From: Tetraselmis striata
Taxonomy: Eukaryota > Chlorophyta > Chlorodendrophyceae > Chlorodendrales > Chlorodendraceae
Assembly: GCA_006384855.1 (NCBI GenBank)
Contig: VCJN01001566.1
Coordinates: 1-64,000, forward strand
Length of the DNA: 64,000 nucleotides
Direction: 5' to 3'
Shown: in pieces, positions 23,803 through 33,149 of the stretch
How positions within the stretch are numbered: the stretch's first letter is position 1
How the letters are laid out: the number at the start of each line of letters is the position of its first letter
Program-made: the position numbers and the translations under genes
The notes under the pieces: model-generated
What the model was told of the DNA's origin: nothing
Database searches by the model: none
What the model saw: only the letters and a program-made list of their open reading frames with translations

Positions 23803-26800
23803 CTGCCTTGTACCAGCCCCACCCACCCAGCGGCCCCGGAGGCGCTGCGGGGCCGTGTGTCGCCATGCCTCACCCGCCGCCCAGATCGCGTAGCTGCCCT
23901 CAACCCCCTCCCACGCGACGTCACCGTTATGCCCGGGCTGTGGCGGGTCGCTTGTATCCGGCGGGGCGCCGCGCGATGTCTGCGCCTTCCGCCGATGGTG
24001 CGGCAGAACGCGCCGTTGACCCCGGGTCGCCGCCGCCCCCCAGTACATCGTCCAGTATATCAGGCAGCCCCGGCGCATCGCGTGCGGCGGGAGCGTCGCC
24101 CGCGGCAACACCGTCCACCGGCAGTGCACCCGACGCCACCCAGCCAAGGCCGAGCCCGCCCGCGACTGACGCCCCGCCGGCTCCCACGTACGTCCAGGCG
24201 GTGAGCCGGTCGTCGAGTCCCGAGTCCGCGACGGGCGCGGCAGGTACGACCGGCGCGCGCGCTGCCTCGCCTGTGTCGTCGCCTCGCCGCAGTACTTTCA
24301 GCAGTATTTCGGGGCCCGGCGCGTCACAGCGCGATCACGATGGCGCTCCGACCGGCCAGGAAGTCTCCGAGCGGCCCCAGCCGCGGCCGCGCGGCGGCAA
24401 CCGCGGCATAGCGCTCACCGGCCTCGATGCTCTCGCCCGCCTGCATTCCAGGCTACACGACAGCGGGCCGGCGCGGCGGGGCGTAGCACCGGCAGCGGCT
24501 TGGACAGTCGCCGACGCGCTTTCAGTCGCTGGCGTCGCCGCGGGCGCCGCATGGGCGCCGAGGATTGACGCCGCAGCCAGGTCGCTCCAGCCCGCCCGCG
24601 TCAGGCACCACCCGGCCGATGTGTTGGCTTTCACCGAGGTCGCCGCCGCGTGGCTAGCCAAGGCGCGCGCCGTGTTGGCCGAGCGGCACCGCCGTCGGGG
24701 GGCGCGCCGCGCCGGTGGAGCTGGACAATCGTCGGTGCTGCCGTCGCCCGCACTGCCGTCCGTCGCTGCGTTCCGGGGCGTCGCAGCGCCCCCGGTTGTT
24801 GCCCCCACGCCGCCAGAGGTGGGTGCACCGGCCGGCCACCCCGGTAGCCAGGCCTCACGGGCTCGGTATCCGCCCCCCCCTACTCGCCCATCTCCAGCCG
24901 GCGACGGGGTGGGGTGGGGCGCGGTGGACCACCTCTCCGACGTGGACATGGTGCACATGCCGGCGGAGATGTCCATGGAGACGGCGGTGCCGATTGACTT
25001 TCAAGAAGCGTGGGCAGAGGCACAACGCTGCGTGAATGAGCGGGTGGTGGCGGCGATGGAGGCCAATGACCCCGTGGTGTTGGATAGGGCGCTTAAGTGG
25101 AAGTACCTGTTGCCGCAATTGTTGCTTAGGGCCCCGAGCCGAGGCGGACGGCGGCGGCTACAAGCCTTGGCGTGGCGCTTCCGCGCTTTCGCGGAGAGGC
25201 GCATGACCGAACTCGTGCGCTCATGGGACGACGCGCGCACTGAGGCGTTCTACGCCGGACATGCCCGCCAGCGTCGGACGGACGCCGATCTCTTTGCGGC
25301 GCTGCTCGTGGGCACCGCGGACACCGTTGTGGCGTTGGTGGAGGACGGAGAGCTCTCCCGAGCGGCGGGCCGACTATCTTCTAAGGGTATGGGCGACTTG
25401 TCCGATCCTGCTATCCTCGCCCAGCTGCGCGACAAGCACCCGTCCCGTAGCCACCCGATCCCAGACGCCGCGTATGACATTCCGGTGGACGAGGCCGCCC
25501 TGACGGTGGACATGCGCGTGCCGTACCAGCAACTCAAGCAGCACGTGGCGGCGGGGCCCTCAGGCATGCGCAACGAGTATCTCCGCTGCTTGGTGGGCGA
25601 ATACGCCCCGGCGTCCGGGCCCGCGGCAGTCCGCGCCATGTCGGAGGTTGCCTCCATGTATCTCCAAGGTCGCCTGCCCGGGTGGTTCAACCGGCTCTTC
25701 GCCTCTGCTAGGCTCGTGGCACCTGTCAAGAAGCTAGGCGAGGGGAGGGCCCCGGACGTGCGGCCTATGGCAGTCGGGGAGGCGGAGCGGCGCGCAGCGG
25801 AGCGGGCAGTGGTTGACAACATGAAGGAGGCATACGTGTCGGTGCTCGCTCCATCTCAGCTCGGCGTTGGCATTCCCGCGGGCGACTCTGTGCTCATCCA
25901 CGGCGTCCGGCTCATCGCCGAGAAGCTTGGCCCACGTGCCGTCATCGTCCACACAGACCTTCGCAACGCTTACAACGAAGCATGGCGCCGCACCATCATC
26001 CAGCGCCACATCGATTGCTCTCCACTACACCCTGTCATCCCTGCGCTCCTAGCCTCCCTCTCCACGGACTCGTATCTTGTCGTGGACGACCGGTCCGCCC
26101 CTCTGCGGTCGGAGGACGGCGTGCAACAGGGCGCACCTTTGGCCACGACTTCCTTTTGCGTCGCGATTCACCCCGAGGTGCAGCAGTGTGATACCACGTT
26201 GGAGGTCAATGACGGGGCGGCGCGCTTCAACGCCGACGATGGAATTTTGGTGGGCCTTCCGGAGCACGTTTGGCCGGCTCTTCACGCCTTCCGCACGTCC
26301 ATCAAGGCGTCCGTGGGGCTTGAGGTGCGCTTCGACAAGATGCAGGCGTACAGCGCAGACATGGAGGCGGCGCGGCGTGAGGCTCCGGCCGACATCGAGT
26401 GGCCAGAGCTAGATGGCCATCACGGCATCGCGGTCCTCAACGTGCCGCTCGGATCGCCAGAGTATGTGCAGGCGTACATGCGCGGCAAGGCGGAGGAGCT
26501 ACGAGAGGAGGTGGACGCTAGCCTGAGCAAGCTTCTGTCTGCCAAGCCCAGCCGTCGGTACACCCACGCCTTGCATCACCACGCATGGGCCCTGCTCAAG
26601 CATTGCATGCAACACAAGGCGGGGTATTGGCTCCGCAATTGTCTTCCGTCCGAGGTGGAGGCCTTTGCGGAGGCGGTGGATGCCACCATCCTCGCGGCGG
26701 TCGAACGGGTGCTAGGGGTCTCTTTTGATCCCTCCACGTACGGCACCGACACCAATCCGGTGGTCACCGATTTCTTGGCGGAGCTTTTGCACGACCCCGA

Positions 26801-28395
26801 CCCCATGGCAGCGGAGGTGGCTACCTTGAGCGAGGATGCAGTGGCCAGGGCGCGCAGCAGGCTTCACCTCCCCACTCGATTGAAGGGAGCTGGCATCCGC
26901 CGCATGGCTACCGTTCGTGATGCCGCCTTCATCGGCTGCATGAACGCCATCCTCCCAAGGTTCCTGACTAGGAACTCCGGCACCAACACCCCCACCCCTG
27001 GTTTCTTCGACCCACAGCTCGGGTCCGTACTTGGCCGAGGCAGCTTCAACGCAAATTCTTCCGCCCGCCAGTATGACCACTTCCTCAACGATGCTCATGG
27101 GTCGGACAGCTACGCCGCGGAGATGCGCGAGGCGTGGGGCCGCCTCCAAGCGGCTACTGCTGGCCATCTCGGCGACGCAGATGCACGCCAGATGGAGCGG
27201 GAAGTGGAGGCTGCGTCGGGCTCGCAAAAGGAGCTGACGGCATTTCTAGACCAGGCCAACAACTCTCGGCTTCGAAATGAGGTGTGCGCTCTCCCTGCCA
27301 CATGTAGGGAACGGATCTTGTTCAACCAGCTCGACGCGGCGTCAGGCATGTGGACAGTGGCCATCCCCACCGCGCGGACAGCCATGACTCCGCATGAGCT
27401 GCGGGAGGTCGCTGCCGGGTACTTCTTTCTGCCTAGCCCGTGCTTGGCCCCGGTGGTTGGGTGCCAGATTATTCTGCCCTCGACGGAGCACAACCCCGTC
27501 ATTGTTGATCTATACGGCGACGCGCTCATGAACCTCCCGGCGCCTGGAGACGCTCACTGGCGTGTACAGCACGACGCTATCGCAGATGCCTTCCGCGATC
27601 ACTGTGTTCACGACCTAGGTATCGCGGTACGGCGGGAGGTGGATGACTTGTTCCAGCAGGCAGTGCCTCTCGGCAACACCGTACCCCGGGATGAACTCAA
27701 GGACCTAGTGCCGGACGCAGAGCTCTCCCTTCCGGCGTTCAACGTCGTGACCGGGAGCTATGATCCCCGGAGCTTGAAGTCCACGCTGCTAGAGTTCAAG
27801 ACTATGCGGTACGGGGTCAAGTACACTTCAGTGCCCCGGGCCACAGCTGTGGATCGGTTTGAGCGCTCCCTGTTGGGCGACATACAACGGGGGTTGGCTG
27901 CGCGGGACGCGGCGTGGCACAACACAGAGCCCGGACACAAGGGTCCTCTTCGAGACATCCTGGATATGTCGGAGTACACGGGCATGGTCTTCGGCACAGT
28001 GGGTGAGGTGAGCAAGGGGGTGCACCGCACAGTGCGTGGTATCGCATGCTTGGCTGCGGACCGGGGTGCCCTCTCATCGCGGGGCACTCGGTGCATCACC
28101 CGGGCTCACCAGGAGGCCTTGCTCGCAAGAGATTTCCTCGGGGTCCTGAGCTTGGTGGCCGCTCGAGAGCGTGCTCGCTGCCTCATCAGACGGCGCAGAT
28201 TCGTCTCCCATCCCGTTGCTGAAGCTGCACAGCACGTCCGAGGATCACCCACACACACACGCGCTCGCGTGGCCCGGACTCTGAACCGTGCGCGCATCAC
28301 TCATCCATCCCGCCTTATGCGGGATGCGGGCCGCTTTTAGGCGGCTTGCTGTGTTGATTTTCTAATTCTGGGGAACTGCCCTTTTTGTAATTCAC
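23803..28395 (+). mobile_element. LINE-like non-LTR retrotransposon, apparently full ORF, 19-bp target duplication
   Basis: A 4.59-kb unit is flanked by two identical 19-bp copies of accagtacctgccttgtac (23784-23802 and 28396-28414). It contains one long ORF with a reverse transcriptase and has no LTRs or inverted ends. The 3' tail after the ORF is short and not poly(A); its last 30 bases end in gtaattcac. The same tail occurs at 61723-61751 between another target duplication. Identical target copies and an unbroken ORF indicate a recent insertion. The target is a GTACC-rich simple repeat. Confidence 0.85.
23865..28340 (+). CDS. LINE-like ORF: reverse transcriptase plus PD-(D/E)XK-like nuclease
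   Basis: An uninterrupted frame of about 1490 codons. The first 400 or so residues are Pro/Ala/Ser-rich and disordered. The reverse transcriptase shows motif A around 25940-25985 (VHTDLRNAYNEAW), motif B around 26119-26150 (GVQQGAPLATT), the catalytic motif C NADDGI near 26230, and motif D (LEVRFDKMQAY). No apurinic-type endonuclease is seen upstream. Near the C-terminus, PDAELSLP followed by LLEFKTMRYG (about 27715-27815) looks like the core of a PD-(D/E)XK nuclease, the arrangement of restriction-like-endonuclease LINEs. The start is uncertain: the first ATG is at about 23865, with another at about 23976. The product would nick its target and copy its RNA there. RT assignment is firm; the nuclease is an inference from the motif pattern. 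Confidence 0.85.
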   Translation: MPHPPPRSRSCPQPPPTRRHRYARAVAGRLYPAGRRAMSAPSADGAAERAVDPGSPPPPSTSSSISGSPGASRAAGASPAATPSTGSAPDATQPRPSPPATDAPPAPTYVQAVSRSSSPESATGAAGTTGARAASPVSSPRRSTFSSISGPGASQRDHDGAPTGQEVSERPQPRPRGGNRGIALTGLDALARLHSRLHDSGPARRGVAPAAAWTVADALSVAGVAAGAAWAPRIDAAARSLQPARVRHHPADVLAFTEVAAAWLAKARAVLAERHRRRGARRAGGAGQSSVLPSPALPSVAAFRGVAAPPVVAPTPPEVGAPAGHPGSQASRARYPPPPTRPSPAGDGVGWGAVDHLSDVDMVHMPAEMSMETAVPIDFQEAWAEAQRCVNERVVAAMEANDPVVLDRALKWKYLLPQLLLRAPSRGGRRRLQALAWRFRAFAERRMTELVRSWDDARTEAFYAGHARQRRTDADLFAALLVGTADTVVALVEDGELSRAAGRLSSKGMGDLSDPAILAQLRDKHPSRSHPIPDAAYDIPVDEAALTVDMRVPYQQLKQHVAAGPSGMRNEYLRCLVGEYAPASGPAAVRAMSEVASMYLQGRLPGWFNRLFASARLVAPVKKLGEGRAPDVRPMAVGEAERRAAERAVVDNMKEAYVSVLAPSQLGVGIPAGDSVLIHGVRLIAEKLGPRAVIVHTDLRNAYNEAWRRTIIQRHIDCSPLHPVIPALLASLSTDSYLVVDDRSAPLRSEDGVQQGAPLATTSFCVAIHPEVQQCDTTLEVNDGAARFNADDGILVGLPEHVWPALHAFRTSIKASVGLEVRFDKMQAYSADMEAARREAPADIEWPELDGHHGIAVLNVPLGSPEYVQAYMRGKAEELREEVDASLSKLLSAKPSRRYTHALHHHAWALLKHCMQHKAGYWLRNCLPSEVEAFAEAVDATILAAVERVLGVSFDPSTYGTDTNPVVTDFLAELLHDPDPMAAEVATLSEDAVARARSRLHLPTRLKGAGIRRMATVRDAAFIGCMNAILPRFLTRNSGTNTPTPGFFDPQLGSVLGRGSFNANSSARQYDHFLNDAHGSDSYAAEMREAWGRLQAATAGHLGDADARQMEREVEAASGSQKELTAFLDQANNSRLRNEVCALPATCRERILFNQLDAASGMWTVAIPTARTAMTPHELREVAAGYFFLPSPCLAPVVGCQIILPSTEHNPVIVDLYGDALMNLPAPGDAHWRVQHDAIADAFRDHCVHDLGIAVRREVDDLFQQAVPLGNTVPRDELKDLVPDAELSLPAFNVVTGSYDPRSLKSTLLEFKTMRYGVKYTSVPRATAVDRFERSLLGDIQRGLAARDAAWHNTEPGHKGPLRDILDMSEYTGMVFGTVGEVSKGVHRTVRGIACLAADRGALSSRGTRCITRAHQEALLARDFLGVLSLVAARERARCLIRRRRFVSHPVAEAAQHVRGSPTHTRARVARTLNRARITHPSRLMRDAGRF

Positions 28396-28414
28396 ACCAG
28401 TACCTGCCTTGTAC

Positions 28415-28865
28415 TGTTACGTTACCTTTAGGGCGTCCAGGGTAGTAGACGTTGAAGATGAGATGTACGACAAATATTGTAGCCGTACCAAAACGGGCCC
28501 CAAAACAAGTGAAATTCGGCGACGCGCCCGGACGAATGTTGTCTTAGTCCGCCGCCTACTGTAGTAGTGAAACAGATATTTGTCCATGTTGTCACCATCA
28601 TCTGCGACAGCGCCAGTGGCAGCGCGCGCGAGAACGACTGTCGGCTGATTGCTTATGATCGCCTGGCGGCAGGCCCGGGGATCGAGGGGGGGGGGGGGGG
28701 GGGGGGGGCGCGCAGGGCAAGTACTCGTACCTAGCGACTATGTCTGCCCCAGTCAGCTCCACCCAGCAGGAACGCTCACTATTTAGCCTGAAATCCGGTT
28801 TTCAGCTTCACAGCGTGTGCCAGTTAACCCATCCGGCAAGAGAGCAATCAGCAGCAACACGTGTC
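28415..28865. other. TspO upstream region with 23-base G-run
   Basis: Non-coding sequence between the LINE's target duplication and the TspO-like gene. It contains an uninterrupted G23 at 28686-28708, about 30 bases before the first in-frame ATG at 28740. No clear TATA box is visible. Together with 17263-17464 and 23422-23783 it appears to be what is left of a divergent intergenic region of roughly 1 kb. Confidence 0.5.
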
Positions 28866-30334
28866 ATGGCGGCCTTACTTATTGCGAGGGCGGGCGTGAC
28901 GCTATCGGCATCAACGGCACCCGACGCGCGTACCCGCCGCTTATCAGTACCCGCCAACGCACGCAGTATGCAGAAAATAACCACCCAAGTGGTCAATCCC
29001 AGTGCGTCCCGCTTATCAGCGTCGATCTCGAGCCTGGGCCGCGTCGCACCGACGCGTCGCGGACCCTTGCCTTGCGAAGCTGCGGGAGAAGCGGTCGGAG
29101 GCGCCTCTATACCAGGCGGCGATGTGCCCGACTTTGGGTTGATGCTCAAGTGGCTGGGGGCTACCGCGCTGCAGTTTGCACTCATCCAGCTTGCTTTGCG
29201 AGGGCTGCAGTATATTCTGACCTCCACACCACTCGCTGCCGGTGAGATTCCACGAGTGGTTGTGTCCTTGCTGTTTGCCTTCTTGGCCCTGAGGTCCCGC
29301 GTGTTCTCTCCGCTGGACAACAGCAGGTAGCCCCCCCTCTGGCATCTACTGACTGGATATATGCAGGATGTCGCCTGTACCATCTTGCACATTCCTTGCT
29401 ATCAGCGCCACGAAGGAGATGTGCGGGATTATAGCATACCGATGCCACCTGCAGGCCCAAGGTTGCTCAGGAAAAGGAAGATCGGCTGGCAGAGAACCGC
29501 CCATCATGGATGCCTCCGCCAAGTATGTATCCAATGACCAAATGAGCCTCTACCCTACACATTACCACCAACTATCGCGTGCACGGTTATTTTTCGTGTC
29601 TCACACACAGCCATTGTGTACAGTTGCCTTTCCAATTGTTTGGTCGACCATCTCCATCTTGAGGTAAGATGCAAGGATGTGCTCTAGTGTGACGGAAAAA
29701 TGCTGCTGACTCAACGCATGCATGGCACTAATAGCCAGATATTCCCAACTTTCTGAATTATAACGCTGCTTGTTTCTCCTCCGCTTTTCCAGGACGGTTG
29801 CATCTGTGCTGGTCTGGGAGGCTTGCGGGCGCAACCTGCTAGCGGCCCCACTGGCCTGGTTCCTCCTTCACCTGTGTATTGGAGACCTCTGGAATCATAT
29901 CAACAACATTCAGCGCCGCAAGGGGACCTCTGCAGTCTTTGTGCTATTCGTGTTGGCATCAGTGTATAATGCTGTCTGCCAATACTTGCAGGTCAGTTGT
30001 GGTGGTGGGGTGGGGCATTCCATTGTTTTGCCACCTGCACTGCCGTCTCTGTAGTGTACATACACCATTCAGAATTCATGCACTTGGCATCTGAGACATT
30101 ACAGCTGGTCAATTGTGGTGGAGCTGGATGATCTTAGTGCAGTACATGCGTCTGAGCTGCCATTGAGGAGGGCAGCAGCGAGCTGAGCTGTCCCAACGCA
30201 TGCAGGTCCTCCCAATGGCAGGATACGTGCTAGCTCCCTCCGCTGTGTGGCTCTCAATTGCAACCGTCTTGATCTGGAACATTTGGGCAATCAATGGCAA
30301 GCAGGGATTCATCCCGATGAAGACGTTGAAGTGA
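28866..30334 (+). CDS. TspO/MBR-family membrane protein with organelle-targeting head, five exons
   Basis: Membrane protein of the TspO/peripheral benzodiazepine receptor family, which binds tetrapyrroles and related ligands in organelle or bacterial membranes. Exons: 28866-29326, 29455-29522, 29624-29663, 29793-29991, 30206-30334; all introns are GT-AG with matching phases, giving 298 residues. An upstream in-frame ATG at 28740 would add 42. The family hallmark RPSWMPPP at the exon 2/3 junction is followed by FPIVWSTISILR. The C-terminal helix reads SAVWLSIATVLIWNIWAIN, matching the family's last membrane segment. Five or so hydrophobic segments follow a head rich in Ala, Ser and Arg and poor in acids (MAALLIARAGVTLSAST), which suggests a chloroplast or mitochondrial transit peptide. 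It is divergent from PRA1, with retroelements filling the space between them. Confidence 0.88.
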
Positions 30335-31307
30335 TGTCTGCAGGGAATAGTCATGGTCTATCCGCTTGTTCTCCAGGGTTTCATTTCAGGTACCGTGGGA
30401 TTCAATAGAACCGCCTGAGCCCATTTCAACTCATGGAAATCAGAGGGGTGAGAGCTACTTCGTCAATCATTAATTTGAGGATCTACCGCCTCATGACACT
30501 GACTAAGCAGCTTGTTGTTTTGCATCATGGGCTCCCATTTCGCCATGGCTGAAGTCTGCTTCAAAACACGGGCAGGATGGAAACAGCGCTTGTGGACATT
30601 ACACAGCCTTGCCAAGTGTGACTGAAGAGGACAGCATGCGGCTTGGCGCTGGGCTGCTGATACACTTATAATCTTCAAAACGTTGTTAGCGACCGCACGT
30701 GCCATAAGCCCATAATGAGTATCATGGATGTACTGATTCCTTGACCCCAGGTACCTGTTGTGATTTTATATTGCTTGTGCTGACATCGAAGTACAGTTAA
30801 TGAAGTCAAACTACACTGATGGCAATAGGTGAGTTCTCTATATAAACATGTGACGCCCAGTACACGGGCGCTGTGCTTGCATGGAGAGTAGTGGTAGCAG
30901 CAGTAAGATGAAATAACGTATGACAACAATGAAGTGACATAGATATCTTGACATTTTAAATCTATTATGTATTATTAGTTGTTTTTCGATATAATTATAC
31001 ATTTTTTACTATTTACGACTACCAGTTTACTGACGGCATTCTCGTGCTTTGCCCGATTTCTGGCACGGTCAATTGTCTGTTTTATTTCCGGGAAGCGTGC
31101 TGCGCACTACCGCTGCGATGTGTGTGTTTGTGTGTGTGTGTTTGTGTGTTTTCGGGGGGAGGGGATGGTTTTGACTGCTGGTCGTAGTAATAATACGTGG
31201 CGGCTGATCTTCAGCTGATTGTAATATATTGGTTAAGCCGCATATATACAGTTACATGAGCTAGCAGCAGAAGGCGATATCAGGAAATCACCAAAAAAAA
31301 GGAACAA
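30335..31307. other. intergenic, no gene recognised
   Basis: This is the 3' flank of the TspO-like gene and contains its untranslated region. The sequence becomes AT-rich around 30950-31020 and has a short imperfect (TG)n at 31119-31150. No coding frame is credible. Confidence 0.6.
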
Positions 31308-31682
31308 TCAGAAAGGTCCTCTACAGCGATTGCGAAATGGAAGCAGCAACATGAGAAGACGCAGAATGGGCACGAGCCCACGCATCAGACGTAGCCATAT
31401 GCACACCGGCAGAGAGAATGCCGCCCAAGGTACCATGCACGCAAGCCGAGAACCGCTGCAACAGCCCCCGCCGTGTGCGCGACAGGTGACGGCGGAACTC
31501 AGCATGTTGGCTGGCGACGAAGTTCCGAAGTGCTTGAACGGATTGACCACGAAGGAAGCATGAGGTCGGGCGGAAGGACCGCCAGGGAAGTTGCACACAG
31601 CCAACAGCACCGCGAAGATGTAGGTCACCGTCAAAGCGGACTTCCCGAGCCGCATATATCCCATGGCTAAGCCGTACTTCAC
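31308..31682 (-). CDS. hypothetical ORF, doubtful
   Basis: The minus strand has two overlapping stop-free frames. One starts MKYGLAMGYMRLGKSALT and has a hydrophobic helix; the other continues LRNFVASQHAEFRRHL and then GGILSAGVHMATSD and looks more protein-like toward its end. They could be one gene with an intron or a frameshift, or chance. I recognise no family and see no supporting neighbour. Confidence 0.2.
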   Translation of the reverse strand: MKYGLAMGYMRLGKSALTVTYIFAVLLAVCNFPGGPSARPHASFVVNPFKHFGTSSPANMLSSAVTCRAHGGGCCSGSRLACMVPWAAFSLPVCIWLRLMRGLVPILRLLMLLLPFRNRCRGPF

Positions 31683-31716
31683 CTGCTAGTTTTTATTTCA
31701 CCGCCGCCTACCCGTA

Positions 31717-31917
31717 ATGCGCATAATCGTCACGGATAGTGGTAGACACGTGATATAAATAAAACGGCCTTTCGATGACAATGCCGCGGGCATGTTGTGA
31801 AAACTAGAACGAGCTATGTATGAGGATTGGTTCAGGGGCCCGCAGCTAGACAGCCGCACCCGCATATTTAATCGCATACACGGACGATTCTCGATTATCC
31901 GTGACGATTATGCGCAT
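31717..31917. repeat. perfect 22-bp inverted repeat enclosing 157 bp, MITE-like
   Basis: 31717-31738 (atgcgcataatcgtcacgg then ata) and 31896-31917 are exact reverse complements of each other. The 201-bp size and lack of coding sequence fit a miniature inverted-repeat element or a snapback structure. No target duplication is obvious, so its family is unknown. Confidence 0.6.
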
Positions 31918-33149
31918 GTGAAGTACGAACCAGCGCGCAAGTGAGGTCGGCCGCGCCCGGAGACGATGATAATACGAGTAACAAGACTGAAGCAAGATCG
32001 ATGGGATGATGGTGGTGACATGATAAGTTACTCACTTAGTCATCGCACTAGTAATACGTACCCGCATATACAGTGACAATAATAGCGATGGATAGTCAGG
32101 TTAGTCTTAGGATGGACAACATCACTGCATGCTCCGCCCATGTATTCGTATCCAATTATATAAAATCCTTACCCGTGATAATATGATTTCGTTCACATTG
32201 TATTGCCATATTTAATCTTTGTACACTACAGGATCGCACAAAAAGTAATTGCAAATTTGCATCTAGAAATTCTTGCGTGGATACTCGGCTTGAAGCCCAA
32301 GCAATTCACCTTATTCGATTGTGGCCATGCCGTGGGGCTTTGATGCATTCCACAGTCTATACGTGCCCTCCATGCTGCCGCGATGGTGGCCGTTTCTTCT
32401 ATCTGGCTATTGTCGCACTTGGAAGAAGATTGTTTTGCAATGGCGGCATTCTCGAGCACAAGGGTAAATGCCTAAACACGTGAAAACGGGCAACGCTTAG
32501 GGGAGCAATATTTTGGTTGTTGTGATGTTGTTGGTTGCAATTATCACATAACAATATTGTCATGAATGAAAGTCACCGCCGAACGCCATTTATGAACGCT
32601 CCCGTTTTTGCGTGCGCATAGATGACGCGCGATTTATCGACAGGAAACGACCGAACCGAAATTACATCCCGCTCCCCCCAAAGATGCACGAATCTTTGTG
32701 GGCTGATATGTATCCTATGATGAAATGCGGTGGTGGTGGTGCTACACGAACCTCGTATGTATATGTACACCGTTCCACAATTAAACACGCGACATTTGCA
32801 CCGGGGGTTTATACGCAATCATCACTTGTCTTGCGCGTGGTGCAAAGTGCTGGCCTATTGCTACGGTTACATGAGTCACACAGGGACTAGGACAAGATTC
32901 GAGCGTAAACGGTACACGCAGGAGCGCTGTAAATTGTCGCGGCTTTTTGGTACAAAATACTCGTATTAAACCATGTGCATGTTATCAGGGTTTCGACCAT
33001 TTCGAGTATAATTGCATAAAAGTACATGCGAACCTGTTGGCGGCGTCTCGGGGCCGGGGCACATGTAGTCGTCGCTTTAAACTCCCCCACTACCCAGTCC
33101 AACCGATTTTGCTTCATCATGACCGACCCCAGGGAGCAGGGGAGGGGAG
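31918..33149. other. intergenic, no gene recognised
   Basis: A 1.2-kb stretch, AT-richer than its surroundings in parts, with no credible coding frame, splice-consistent exon or repeat. Confidence 0.55.

Noticed and set aside
24335-24976. Long minus-strand ORF opposite the LINE ORF
   Set aside because: It is a shadow of the GC-rich plus-strand coding frame and has no motif of its own.
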